Positions 8,540-18,094 of a stretch of DNA of 64,000 bases are shown here, piece after piece. The position numbers and the translations under genes are program-made. Source of the stretch: CBDCHC01 sp965277055 (GTDB taxonomy: Bacteria > Pseudomonadota > Gammaproteobacteria > PS1 > Pseudothioglobaceae); the NCBI GenBank assembly GCA_965277055.1, contig OZ255703.1:1426001-1490000 (forward strand), written 5' to 3'. Position 1 is the stretch's first letter; each line of letters opens with the position of its first letter. Below the pieces are notes generated by a model that worked only from the letters and a program-made list of their open reading frames with translations, was not told where the DNA came from and ran no database searches.

Positions 8540-9016
8540 ATGCAACTAAATAAATTGGTTACAGACAAAATTGATGCTTGGGTACTTCGTTATCCCAAAG
8601 AAGGGGCTCAGTCTGCTCTGATGCAGGCGTTGCGCTATGCTCAAGAAGATAATCATAATGTACTTACTCATGATCACATTAAAGCAGTAGCAGAACATCT
8701 CGGAGTTCCTACTATTTCTGCCCTAGAAGTTGCAACTTTTTACGAAAACTATAATGTAGAAGGTACACCACACACGCATCAAATTCGTTTTTGTCATAAT
8801 ATTTCTTGTATGTTGCGTGGGAGCGATGAACTTATTGCTTATCTTGAACAAAAACTCAATATTAAAGTAGGAGAAGTAACCAGCGATGGTAAATTTCAAT
8901 TGAAAAAAGTAGAATGTTTAGGGGCATGTACGGGGGCACCTATGATGCAAATTGGTGATACTTATTACGAATATCTTGATACTGACAAGTTAGATATTAT
9001 TTTGGAGAATTTATGA
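8540..9016 (+). CDS. nuoE: NADH dehydrogenase I subunit E
   Basis: This is the 24-kDa [2Fe-2S] subunit of the NADH-oxidising arm of complex I. The cluster cysteines lie in FCHNISC near residue 93 and CLGACTGAPMM near residue 135; ALEVATFYENYN is a family signature. At 158 residues it is complete. It is the first nuo gene here: nuoA-D do not precede it, and the tusA-like remnant lies 56 bases upstream. A weak -10-like TAAAAT at 8510-8515 may mark a separate promoter. The start has no Shine-Dalgarno sequence. The ATGA overlap with nuoF shows coupling. Confidence 0.96.
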   Translation: MQLNKLVTDKIDAWVLRYPKEGAQSALMQALRYAQEDNHNVLTHDHIKAVAEHLGVPTISALEVATFYENYNVEGTPHTHQIRFCHNISCMLRGSDELIAYLEQKLNIKVGEVTSDGKFQLKKVECLGACTGAPMMQIGDTYYEYLDTDKLDIILENL

Positions 9017-10281
9017 ATGCAGTCTGTTTCATAAACCAAGACCATAAGTCACCTGAATCTTTAGCTACTTATGAAGCCTCTGGAGGCTATCAGGCACTTC
9101 AAGATATTGTTAATGGTAAGTATAGTAGAGAAGATATTATAAACGAACTCAAAACTTCTAACTTGAGAGGCCGTGGGGGTGCGGGATTTCCTTCTGGACT
9201 CAAATGGAGTTTTATGCCAAATACCTCTGGGCAAAAATATGTGGTATGTAATTCCGATGAGGGTGAGCCGGGTACTTGTAAAGACCGAGATATTTTGCGC
9301 TATAATCCGCACGCAGTTATTGAAGGTATGGCTATTGCTGGCTTTGTGGTGGGTGCAACTGTGGGCTACAATTACGTGCGTGGTGAATTTAGTGAGCCTA
9401 TTGAAAAATTTGAAGTTGCCTTGCAGGAAGCATACGCCAAAGGCTATTTAGGTAAAGCACTATTTGGCAGTACCATAGATTTTGATTTATATACGCATAT
9501 AGGTTCTGGAGCATACATTTGTGGGGAAGAGACTGCATTATTAGAATCTCTAGAAGGTAAAAAAGGTCAACCGCGCTATAAACCACCTTTTCCCGCAAAT
9601 GTTGGATTGTATGGTAAACCAACATTGATTAATAATACAGAAACCTACGCTTCAGTACCAAGTATTTTAGCCAAAGGCGGCCAGTGGTTTAAGGACCTCG
9701 GAGTGGAAAATTCTGGTGGAGAAAAACTATTTTGTGTGTCAGGGCATGTACACAATCCTGGAAATTTTGAACTCCCTATGGGCACGCCATTTAAAGATAT
9801 TCTTGAACTTGCAGGCGGAGTATCTGGCGGTGCGTTAAAGGCGGTGATTCCTGGTGGGTCTTCTACGCCAGTACTTACAGCACAATCTGCAATGGAAATG
9901 ACTCTTGACTATGATGGGGTGGAGCGGGCAGGTTCTATGCTGGGTACGGGTGGTATTATTATCATGAATGACACTACTTGCATGGTCAAAGTACTCACTC
10001 GCTTAGCACATTTTTATTATGATGAGAGTTGTGGGCAATGCACTCCTTGCCGAGAAGGTACGGGTTGGCTATATCGTATCTTGTCTCGCATTATGGCAGG
10101 TCAAGGTCAGATTGAAGACTTAGAATTACTAAACTCTGTTGGTGATAAAATGATGGGCCATACTATTTGCGCTCTTGCAGATGCTGCAGTACTTCCAGTA
10201 CAAAGTTTTTTAGCTCACTTTGGTCATGAGTTTGAGTACTATATCAAACATGGTAAAAGTATTGTTACCGAGCATTCATAA
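9013..10281 (+). CDS. nuoF: NADH dehydrogenase I subunit F
   Basis: NuoF binds NADH and FMN and holds iron-sulfur cluster N3. Residues about 51-63 (LRGRGGAGFPSGLKW) and the CNSDEGEPGTCKDR and GAYICGEETALLES segments form the nucleotide and flavin sites. The 4Fe-4S motif ESCGQCTPCREGTGW is near residue 340. The protein has 422 residues, the normal length. It overlaps nuoE by four bases and is followed by nuoG after eight. Confidence 0.97.
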   Translation: MNAVCFINQDHKSPESLATYEASGGYQALQDIVNGKYSREDIINELKTSNLRGRGGAGFPSGLKWSFMPNTSGQKYVVCNSDEGEPGTCKDRDILRYNPHAVIEGMAIAGFVVGATVGYNYVRGEFSEPIEKFEVALQEAYAKGYLGKALFGSTIDFDLYTHIGSGAYICGEETALLESLEGKKGQPRYKPPFPANVGLYGKPTLINNTETYASVPSILAKGGQWFKDLGVENSGGEKLFCVSGHVHNPGNFELPMGTPFKDILELAGGVSGGALKAVIPGGSSTPVLTAQSAMEMTLDYDGVERAGSMLGTGGIIIMNDTTCMVKVLTRLAHFYYDESCGQCTPCREGTGWLYRILSRIMAGQGQIEDLELLNSVGDKMMGHTICALADAAVLPVQSFLAHFGHEFEYYIKHGKSIVTEHS

Positions 10282-10289
10282 GATAAAAC

Positions 10290-12245
10290 ATGGTTCATAT
10301 AACGATTGACAACAAGGAATTAGCAGTAGATGCAGGTGAGCGTATTATAGATATTTGCGATGCTCATGCCACTCCTATTCCACGTTTTTGTTATCACAAA
10401 GAACTCACTGTCGCTGCTAATTGCAGAATGTGCTTAGTAGAGGTAGAGGGAAGCCCTAAACTCCAGCCATCATGTACGCTTACTGCTACTGATGGATTAG
10501 TAATACATACTAAAAGCCCTAAAGTACAAGCAGCACAACAATCTGTGATGGAGTTGCTACTCATTAATCACCCCCTTGATTGCCCAATTTGTGACCAAGG
10601 AGGTGAGTGCGAACTGCAAGATGTTGCTATTGCTTATGGTTCTAACAAAACATTCTATCATGAACCTAAGCGCGTCGTTGTTGACGAGAATATTGGTGAT
10701 TTCATCCAAACTGATTTAACTCGTTGCATTCATTGCATGCGTTGTGTGCGTTTTGGCTCTGAAGTTGCAGGACTTACTGAGCTCGGAGCAACTGGTCGCG
10801 GTGAGCATATGAAAATTAGTGCCTTTTTAGAAACTACTATTGATAGTGAACTTTCTGGCAATATGATTGATATTTGTCCAGTAGGCGCTCTGACTTCTAA
10901 GCCGTATCGCTATAGCATTCGCTCGTGGCAAATGACTAACCATGAAAGTATTGCCAGACATGATACGCTGGGCTCTAATCTTAATATTCAAATCTATAAC
11001 AATCAGGTATATCGGGTGAGTAGCCGAGAAAATCCTGAGGTAAATATGAGTTGGATTAGTGATAGAGATCGTTTCTCCTATCTCTCATTACAAAGTGAAC
11101 AACGTGTGTTGCATCCATTAATTACTATTTCTGGAGAAACACGAGAAGCTTCTTGGGAAGCTGCTCTAGAGCATGCAACCAAAGGCATTAAAAATAATGT
11201 AGTGACTAATAATAAAGGCTATGCCTTAGCAGTATTTAGTGACCCAAGTAGCACCTATGAAGAACTTTCACTCTTAAAGCAACTGGCAACTGAGCTAGGC
11301 AGTGAGCATACAGAAAGTATTTTCCAAAAAGGGCATAAGTATGCTTATTTGCCATCTACTGTCACTACTGCTGATATTGGATCTTTTAAGCATATTGTTA
11401 TTTTAGGGAATGTGCTAGACATCAGTGAACCAGTGATACATAGTTTGGTGAAAAAAGCCAATGACACAGGTAGTAATATGAGCATTATTGCTCCTACTCA
11501 GAGCGAAGCACCATATCCTTTTACCTTTATTGACTCTACTGAGTTTGGGTATCTCGCGGCACTTGAGTCAGTAGATATAGATGATCAGACTTTAGTCATC
11601 ATCACCTCAGATGTGCACACGGAATCTGATATTGGTGCATTACACTCATCATTATCTACGCATCCTCATATTTTAAATGTGTCGGTATCAGGAAATATCG
11701 GCAGTATTCTTAGCACTGAATTTAGCAGTACTACACTTCTTGATGAGAGTACGGATATAGATGTGTGTATTTTGCATAATATTACCTATACTCATTTGCC
11801 TATGGCATTACAAGAGCGCATACAAAATGCTACATTTGTAGTAAGTTTAGATGTATTTGCAGGTAATGAAGAAGTGGCTGATGTGGTGTTGCCAGTAGCT
11901 GGATTATATGAAACGCCTGGGACATTTATTAACATTAATAACACTATCCAACACGCTAATCAGGTAGTCACACCTCCGGGTGAAGCTAAAGAAGCATGGA
12001 AAGTTATTAAGGTGTTAGCAGACTCATTAGAACTTGCAGAGTTTGGAATTACTTCTCATCTTGATGTTTCATATTCATTAATGCATGGCACACTAGAAGT
12101 GCCACAACCGGGTGAGTTGAAATTTGTCTCAACACATGCTTCTTGGGATTCCTCAGAGCAATCGTTAATAGCTATTGATCCTTATGTGCGTCATACTGAT
12201 ATTCTGATGCGCAGATTGCAACATAAGGGCTATTATGTGGGATAG
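10290..12245 (+). CDS. nuoG: NADH dehydrogenase I subunit G
   Basis: NuoG is the large iron-sulfur subunit of the peripheral arm. The N-terminal 2Fe-2S domain has CYHKELTVAANCRMCLVEV. The His-cysteine 4Fe-4S site lies around DCPICDQGGECELQD, followed by DLTRCIHCMRCVRF and the IDICPVGALTSKPYR segment. The C-terminal molybdopterin-oxidoreductase-like domain follows. At 651 residues it is the short type without the extra C-terminal region of the E. coli protein (about 908). The C-terminal domain looks diverged, as is common, and holds no obvious active site. It overlaps nuoH by 11 bases. Confidence 0.96.
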   Translation: MVHITIDNKELAVDAGERIIDICDAHATPIPRFCYHKELTVAANCRMCLVEVEGSPKLQPSCTLTATDGLVIHTKSPKVQAAQQSVMELLLINHPLDCPICDQGGECELQDVAIAYGSNKTFYHEPKRVVVDENIGDFIQTDLTRCIHCMRCVRFGSEVAGLTELGATGRGEHMKISAFLETTIDSELSGNMIDICPVGALTSKPYRYSIRSWQMTNHESIARHDTLGSNLNIQIYNNQVYRVSSRENPEVNMSWISDRDRFSYLSLQSEQRVLHPLITISGETREASWEAALEHATKGIKNNVVTNNKGYALAVFSDPSSTYEELSLLKQLATELGSEHTESIFQKGHKYAYLPSTVTTADIGSFKHIVILGNVLDISEPVIHSLVKKANDTGSNMSIIAPTQSEAPYPFTFIDSTEFGYLAALESVDIDDQTLVIITSDVHTESDIGALHSSLSTHPHILNVSVSGNIGSILSTEFSSTTLLDESTDIDVCILHNITYTHLPMALQERIQNATFVVSLDVFAGNEEVADVVLPVAGLYETPGTFININNTIQHANQVVTPPGEAKEAWKVIKVLADSLELAEFGITSHLDVSYSLMHGTLEVPQPGELKFVSTHASWDSSEQSLIAIDPYVRHTDILMRRLQHKGYYVG

Positions 12246-13275
12246 TTTCGGAGAATTTCTACAAACATTCTTGCCCGAGAGTATTGCTCTTGCGCTAGTA
12301 ATAGTCATTCAGGGGTTATTTATTATTATTCCTCTTTTGATTTTGGTAGCTTATATGACCTATGCAGAACGCAAAGTTATCGGCTATATGCAGGGGCGCT
12401 TAGGTCCCAACAGAGTAGGACCTAAAGGCCTGTTACAACCATTTGCTGATTTCTTAAAATTAGTAGTCAAAGAAATCATCTTCCCAACTAAGGCGAATTT
12501 ATATTTATATTTTTTAGCTCCAGTGCTTGCCATTGCTCCAGCAATTGCTGTTTGGGCGGTCGTTCCACTTTCGGCAGAAACTTATATTACGCGTATTGAT
12601 GTTTCATTGTTATATGTATTAGCTATTGGCTCTATTGGAGTGTATGGTATTATTTTGGCGGGTTGGGCATCTAATTCTAAATATCCATTACTTGGGGCAG
12701 TGCGTAGTGCTTCATTGCTCGTTTCTTATGAAATTGTCATCGGCTTTGCGTTAATTCCTGTAGTGATGTTGGCATCTAGTGTTGATTTAGTGAGTATTGT
12801 TGAAGCACAATCAGGAAGTGCATATCATTGGTTTGCTATTCCGCTTTTTCCGATGCTGATTGTATTTTTTATTTCTGCATTAGTAGAAACAAACCGTGCG
12901 CCATTTGATGTGGTAGAAGGAGAAAGTGAGATTGTTGGGGGCACGCATGTAGAATATTCAGGTATGACATATGCTGTTTTCTTTTTGGCAGAGTACATGA
13001 ATATGATTTTGATGAGTGTGCTGGCTGTGTTATTATTTTTTGGTGGTTGGCTCCCACCTCATCCCGCATTAGATGTCATACCTGGGTTTTTCTGGTTAGC
13101 ACTAAAAGTATCTGTGTTCTTGTTTTTATATTTGTGGATTCGGGCAACATTCCCTCGGTTTCGCTATGATCAAATCATGCGCTTAAGTTGGAAGGTATTT
13201 TTGCCAATTACCATTGTTTGGATTTTTGTTGTTGCCTTACTTGATAATCTTAATATAGGAGTGTGGTTTGTTTAA
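12235..13275 (+). CDS. nuoH: NADH dehydrogenase I subunit H
   Basis: NuoH is the membrane subunit that joins the peripheral arm to the proton-pumping arm and lines the quinone chamber. It shows about eight membrane helices, and the conserved cytoplasmic loops AERKVIGYMQGRLGPNRVGP near residue 44 and ALVETNRAPFDVVEGESE near residue 211, plus the C-terminal RATFPRFRYDQIM. The length of 346 residues is normal. It overlaps nuoG at the start and nuoI at the end. Confidence 0.97.
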   Translation: MWDSFGEFLQTFLPESIALALVIVIQGLFIIIPLLILVAYMTYAERKVIGYMQGRLGPNRVGPKGLLQPFADFLKLVVKEIIFPTKANLYLYFLAPVLAIAPAIAVWAVVPLSAETYITRIDVSLLYVLAIGSIGVYGIILAGWASNSKYPLLGAVRSASLLVSYEIVIGFALIPVVMLASSVDLVSIVEAQSGSAYHWFAIPLFPMLIVFFISALVETNRAPFDVVEGESEIVGGTHVEYSGMTYAVFFLAEYMNMILMSVLAVLLFFGGWLPPHPALDVIPGFFWLALKVSVFLFLYLWIRATFPRFRYDQIMRLSWKVFLPITIVWIFVVALLDNLNIGVWFV

Positions 13276-13759
13276 AACATTAACTTCATGGTATCGTGCC
13301 TTTACCCTTACAGAAATGCGAAAAGGAATGGGTATTACTGCTAAAGAAATGATAAAAGATGGGGTAACAGTACAATATCCTGAGGAAAAAACTCCAATCT
13401 CTCCTAGATTTCGTGGTATTCATGCATTAATGAAATATGATAATGGTGAAGAGCGTTGCATTGCCTGTAAGTTATGTGAGGCAGTGTGCCCTGCGAGTGC
13501 AATTACTATTGAGAGTGAACAAAGAGCAGATGACACACGCAGAACTACGCGTTATGATATTGACTTGTTCAAATGTATATTCTGTGGTTTTTGCGAAGAA
13601 GCATGCCCCGTAGATGCGATAGTAGAGACTCAAATGTTTGAGTACGCTTTTGATAGTCGAGAGGGAAGTGTATTGACTAAAACACAATTATTACAAATTG
13701 GTGAAAAGCATAAAGAGCGTATCACTAATCAAAAATTAGCCGATAGGAAATACAAATGA
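13268..13759 (+). CDS. nuoI: NADH dehydrogenase I subunit I, TTG start
   Basis: NuoI carries the two 4Fe-4S clusters (N6a and N6b) that pass electrons towards quinone. Their motifs are CIACKLCEAVCP near residue 64 and CIFCGFCEEACP near residue 102, preceded by VQYPEEKTPISPRFRG. The frame opens with TTG at 13268, inside the nuoH end. I keep this start because the sequence right after it (FKTLTSWYRAFTLTEM) matches the usual NuoI N terminus, while the next Met would remove it. The protein has 163 residues. Confidence 0.94.
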   Translation: MFKTLTSWYRAFTLTEMRKGMGITAKEMIKDGVTVQYPEEKTPISPRFRGIHALMKYDNGEERCIACKLCEAVCPASAITIESEQRADDTRRTTRYDIDLFKCIFCGFCEEACPVDAIVETQMFEYAFDSREGSVLTKTQLLQIGEKHKERITNQKLADRKYK

Positions 13760-14367
13760 ATCTAGACTGGACTACTGTATTATTTTATTCTTTTGCCTCA
13801 TGGTCTATTTTAGCAGCACTATTAACTGTATTTGCTAGAAACGCTGCTAGAGCAGCTTTATTTTTAGTTTGGGCATTTTTCTCTTTTGCTTCTATGTGGA
13901 TTTTATTAGAGGCTGAATTTTTAGCAATCATCCTTATTTTGGTATATATTGGTGCGGTGATGGTGCTATTCTTATTTGTTATCAAAATGCTGAACATTGA
14001 CAAATCAACCATGAGAGCAAAGTTTGCTGGGTACCTACCACTAGGTATTTTTGTTGCAGCAGCAGTAGTCATTCAAATGATTATGGTGTTTACTCTTCCA
14101 TATTTTGATATGGAGCAACCGGTTCAATCCCCAGGATATAGCAATATCACTGAACTCGCTACATTGTTATATACTGAGTATGTATTAGCATTTGAATTAG
14201 CAGCAGTTATTTTATTAGTCGCAATTGTAGCGGCAATTACTCTGGTAAACCGAGAAATGACGAATACCTATAAACAAGATATCGATGAACAAGTGCAAAC
14301 GACTGCTAAATCTCGCTTACGTATTGTTCATTATAATAAGAACTCAAGCAAGGAGGAATCACCATGA
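13756..14367 (+). CDS. nuoJ: NADH dehydrogenase I subunit J
   Basis: NuoJ is a membrane subunit of complex I (203 residues) with about five helices. The segment EAEFLAIILILVYIGAVMVLFLFVIKML at residues 51-78 is the family hallmark and contains the helix important for coupling. The protein ends in a charged tail. It overlaps nuoI and nuoK by four bases each. Confidence 0.95.
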   Translation: MNLDWTTVLFYSFASWSILAALLTVFARNAARAALFLVWAFFSFASMWILLEAEFLAIILILVYIGAVMVLFLFVIKMLNIDKSTMRAKFAGYLPLGIFVAAAVVIQMIMVFTLPYFDMEQPVQSPGYSNITELATLLYTEYVLAFELAAVILLVAIVAAITLVNREMTNTYKQDIDEQVQTTAKSRLRIVHYNKNSSKEESP

Positions 14368-14669
14368 TTACTTTAATGCATTTTTTGATTTTAAGTGGCA
14401 TTATCTTTGCAATAGGAGTGATGGGCATTTTTATCAATAGAACCAATATTATTACTATTTTGATGTGTGTTGAGCTCATCTTGGTGGCAGTTAATACGAA
14501 CTTTATTGCTTTTTCATATTATCTCGCTGATCCTGCAGGGCAGATTTTTGTGTTTTTTATTCTTACTGTTGCTGCTGCGGAGGTCGCTATTGGTCTAAGT
14601 ATTCTCACATTATTATTTAGAGATAAAAAATCTATTAGTGTGGACGTTATTAGCTCACTGAAAGGATAG
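14364..14669 (+). CDS. nuoK: NADH dehydrogenase I subunit K
   Basis: NuoK (101 residues, three helices) is an antiporter-like membrane subunit. The key glutamates are in MCVELILVAVN near residue 36 and AAAEVAIGLSI near residue 72. Unlike most first genes here it has a strong Shine-Dalgarno sequence, AAGGAGG, about eight bases before the ATG. The start also overlaps the nuoJ stop. Confidence 0.97.
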   Translation: MITLMHFLILSGIIFAIGVMGIFINRTNIITILMCVELILVAVNTNFIAFSYYLADPAGQIFVFFILTVAAAEVAIGLSILTLLFRDKKSISVDVISSLKG

Positions 14670-14670
14670 C

Positions 14671-16593
14671 ATGGAACAATATCTTCTGATTATTCTCGCT
14701 CCTCTAGTTGGTTCTGCAATTGTCGCATTTGCTGGCAAGATTTTAGGTAATTCATTTTCTGCCTTAGTAGCAATTACTGGCGTGGCAATTTCTTTTGTAT
14801 TAAGTGCACAGGTATTTGCAGAACAAATTTTTTGGCAATATGAAAGCATTAATGCCAATCTCTATACTTGGCTGAGTGTTGGTAACTTTAGTTTACATAT
14901 TGGCATTCTCATTGACGAGCTTACCGCAGTGATGATGTTCATCGTGACGTTTATCTCCTTATTAGTTCATATATATAGTATTGGTTATATGAAAGGTGAG
15001 GCACAGTTTAGATTGTTTTTTAGTTATATCTCATTATTTACCTTTGCTATGCTCATGCTCGTAATGAGTAATAACTTTATGCAATTATTTTTCGGTTGGG
15101 AAGCAGTTGGGCTGGTTTCATATTTACTGATTGGTTTTTATTACACGAAAGCTCCTGCGGCTTCTGCAGCACTGAAAGCATTTGTGGTAAATAGAGTAGG
15201 AGACTTTGGATTTTTGCTTGGGATAGCATTAGTCTATGTATTTACTGGTAGTCTTGATTATGTTCAGGTATTTAACGCTCTAGAATTGGTTAGTGGGTAT
15301 CAAATTGTGGGAATAGATGCTATTACTCTGGTGGCCTTATTACTATTTGTGGGTGCAATGGGTAAATCAGCACAATTTCCACTACATATTTGGCTTCCAG
15401 GGTCCATGGAAGGACCTACGCCTATTTCTGCCCTCATTCACGCTGCTACCATGGTTACTGCTGGTATTTTTATGGTGTCACGGTTATCTCCATTGTACGA
15501 ACTAAGTACGATAGCACTACTGGTGATTATGATTATTGGTGGTATTACTGCCCTATTTATGGGTCTCATAGGGTTGGTGCAGACTGATATTAAAAAAGTC
15601 ATTGCCTATTCTACCATTTCTCAATTAGGCTATATGACAGTGGCGTTAGGGTTAAGTGCCTACCAAATTGCTATTTTTCATTTATTTACTCACGCATTTT
15701 TTAAAGCATTACTCTTTTTGGGTGCGGGGTCGGTGATTGTCGCTCTACATCACGAGCAAAACATCATGAAAATGGGTGGGCTCTATAAAAAATTACCTCT
15801 TACATTTATCACTTTTGTTATTGCCACCCTTGCTATTATCGGGTTTCCGGGATTTTCTGGTTTTTATTCTAAAGAACTCATTATTGAAGCGGCTAAATAC
15901 TCTGATCTTGCTTATGCTGAAATCATGTATTATGTATTAGTTACTGGGGTGTTTATCACCACATTGTATAGCGTACGCTTATTGATATTAGTGTTTTTGG
16001 GCAAACCGCGAGATACGCACGTATATGAACATGCTACGGAATCCCCGTTAAGTATTACTATTCCATTAGTTATTTTGGCAGTATGTTCATTGATAGCCGG
16101 AATGATAATGGTGAAACCAATAGTGGTGCATGATGTATTTGGTAATTCAATTATGAACATCCAACCAGTGATGGCTGAACTCTCTTCACACTTTTTAGGT
16201 ATTGCAGGTATGGCACTTCATGCGGTTGAGACTAAACCATTTTATGCGATGCTACTCGGAATCATTATAGCGATACTGGTATTTTTAGTACGCCCAGCAT
16301 ATTCAGCAGTAATTGCAAGTAAATTACGCATTATTCACACCTTACTGAGTCGCTTATATTATATTGATGTACTTATTAATCTTATAGTGGTAAAACTTTC
16401 TTTTCTTCTGTCTAAGATGTTTGCCTTATTTGATTCGATAATTATCGATAAGCTCTTAGTTGATGGCACTTCTTCAATTTCACGATTAGTTGGCAGAGTC
16501 TTCAAAACAGTGCAAACAGGCTATGTATATCATTATGGATTCTTTATGATATTAGGGCTCGTTGTTATGCTTTCATGGGTGTTATTATCATGA
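14671..16593 (+). CDS. nuoL: NADH dehydrogenase I subunit L
   Basis: NuoL (640 residues) is the distal proton-pumping subunit. Key segments are FFGWEAVGLVSYLLIGF near residue 143 with the conserved glutamate, GAMGKSAQFPLHIWLP with the lysine near residue 231, GPTPISALIHAATMVTAG, and FTHAFFKALLFLGAGS. The long C-terminal lateral helix and last anchor are present. The TGA overlaps the nuoM start. Confidence 0.97.
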   Translation: MEQYLLIILAPLVGSAIVAFAGKILGNSFSALVAITGVAISFVLSAQVFAEQIFWQYESINANLYTWLSVGNFSLHIGILIDELTAVMMFIVTFISLLVHIYSIGYMKGEAQFRLFFSYISLFTFAMLMLVMSNNFMQLFFGWEAVGLVSYLLIGFYYTKAPAASAALKAFVVNRVGDFGFLLGIALVYVFTGSLDYVQVFNALELVSGYQIVGIDAITLVALLLFVGAMGKSAQFPLHIWLPGSMEGPTPISALIHAATMVTAGIFMVSRLSPLYELSTIALLVIMIIGGITALFMGLIGLVQTDIKKVIAYSTISQLGYMTVALGLSAYQIAIFHLFTHAFFKALLFLGAGSVIVALHHEQNIMKMGGLYKKLPLTFITFVIATLAIIGFPGFSGFYSKELIIEAAKYSDLAYAEIMYYVLVTGVFITTLYSVRLLILVFLGKPRDTHVYEHATESPLSITIPLVILAVCSLIAGMIMVKPIVVHDVFGNSIMNIQPVMAELSSHFLGIAGMALHAVETKPFYAMLLGIIIAILVFLVRPAYSAVIASKLRIIHTLLSRLYYIDVLINLIVVKLSFLLSKMFALFDSIIIDKLLVDGTSSISRLVGRVFKTVQTGYVYHYGFFMILGLVVMLSWVLLS

Positions 16594-18092
16594 TGAATTA
16601 TTTACTCTCTTTACTTATTTGGATGCCTGCGCTCTTTTCGATTTTGGTATTAATTGCAGGCAATAATCGCCCAACCTTGGTGCGCACTATTGCCTTTGGT
16701 TCTGCAGTTATTACCTTTATCTTAGCTCTAAGTTTGTGGTACCACTTTGATACTACTACTCATCAGATGCAGTTTGTAGAGAAATATGCATGGGTGAGTA
16801 GTTATAATATTTATTACCATCTGGGGGTAGATGGCATCTCTATGCCTCTTATTCTCTTGACTGCATTATCTACTCTTTTACTTATTAGTGCGAGCTGGGG
16901 TGTGGTTAATAAACGTGTAGCACACTATATGGCAACTTTTTTGGCGATGGAAGGTATTATTATTGGAGTTTTTGCATCTCTTGATAGTATTTTGTTTTAT
17001 CTGTTTTGGGAAGCATCGCTAATTCCAATGTTACTTGTGATTGGTATTTGGGGCGGAGAAAAACGGGTATATGCCTCGCTTAAATTTTTCTTATACACTT
17101 TCTTGGGTTCAGTTTTTATGTTGATTGCAGTCATTTATATGGCGCAAAAACAAGGGAGTTTTGGTATTTTAGAAATGTACGCATTGCCGCTCACTATGGT
17201 TGAGCAGTCCTATATCTTCTGGGCACTCTTTTTGGCATTTGCCATTAAGATACCTGTGGTGCCATTCCATACATGGCTCCCTACGGCGCATGTGCAAGCA
17301 CCTACTGGAGGTTCTATTATTTTGGCAGCGATTATGTTGAAAATGGGGGGCTATGGCTTTATTCGTTTCTCTTTGCCTATTGTTCCTGATGCTGCCCGTG
17401 AATTTGCCGAAATATTACTTATATTGTCTCTAATCGCAGTATTATATATCGGCTATATTGCCTTAACACAGCGAGATATGAAGAAATTAATCGCCTACTC
17501 TTCAGTATCGCACATGGGGTTTGTGACCTTTGGGATTTTTGCAATATTTGCAGCCTATGCACATTCTGATGTGAGTGCTCTGCTTGGGTTGCAAGGTGCT
17601 ATGGTACAAATGATTTCCCATGGTGTTGTATCTGCTGCGATGTTTTTAACTATTGGCTTCTTATATGATCGAACGCATTCTCGAGATATTGGATATTACG
17701 GTGGGATTGCTAAGATTATGCCGAAATTTACCGCATTTGTGGTCTTTTTTGCCATGGCTAATGCAGGACTACCTATTACGTCAAGCTTTGTAGGTGAATT
17801 TATGATTGTCTTATCTGCTATGAGTTTTAATATCTACTATGCCATTTTGGCTGCCTTAACAATTATTATCACTGCAGGCTATACCTTAATCATGGTGAAA
17901 CGGGTGTTTTGGGGTGAAATTACGAATGAAGAAGTAGCAACATTGCCTGATTTAAGTCTGAGAGAATTTAGCATATTTACTGTTATTGCGCTGATTATTT
18001 TAGCAATTGGTATTTATCCTTACCCACTAATTGAAGTTATTAGTGTGAGTACTGCTCACATTTTAGAACTCGCACTTGTATCCAAGTTATAA
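16590..18092 (+). CDS. nuoM: NADH dehydrogenase I subunit M
   Basis: NuoM is the middle proton-pumping antiporter-like subunit. I place the start at the first of two tandem ATG codons (16590), overlapping the nuoL stop as ATGA; a longer frame from 16575 would run inside nuoL and has no support. Visible are YHLGVDGISMPL, FYLFWEASLIPMLLVIGIWGG near residue 137, the KIPVVPFHTWLPTAHVQAPT loop, and LIAYSSVSHMGFV. About 500 residues, complete. Confidence 0.96.
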   Translation: MMNYLLSLLIWMPALFSILVLIAGNNRPTLVRTIAFGSAVITFILALSLWYHFDTTTHQMQFVEKYAWVSSYNIYYHLGVDGISMPLILLTALSTLLLISASWGVVNKRVAHYMATFLAMEGIIIGVFASLDSILFYLFWEASLIPMLLVIGIWGGEKRVYASLKFFLYTFLGSVFMLIAVIYMAQKQGSFGILEMYALPLTMVEQSYIFWALFLAFAIKIPVVPFHTWLPTAHVQAPTGGSIILAAIMLKMGGYGFIRFSLPIVPDAAREFAEILLILSLIAVLYIGYIALTQRDMKKLIAYSSVSHMGFVTFGIFAIFAAYAHSDVSALLGLQGAMVQMISHGVVSAAMFLTIGFLYDRTHSRDIGYYGGIAKIMPKFTAFVVFFAMANAGLPITSSFVGEFMIVLSAMSFNIYYAILAALTIIITAGYTLIMVKRVFWGEITNEEVATLPDLSLREFSIFTVIALIILAIGIYPYPLIEVISVSTAHILELALVSKL

Positions 18093-18094
18093 CC

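Noticed and set aside
15317..15587. Open frames within nuoL on the same strand
   Set aside because: Out-of-frame shadows of a strongly conserved gene; the products have no recognisable features.
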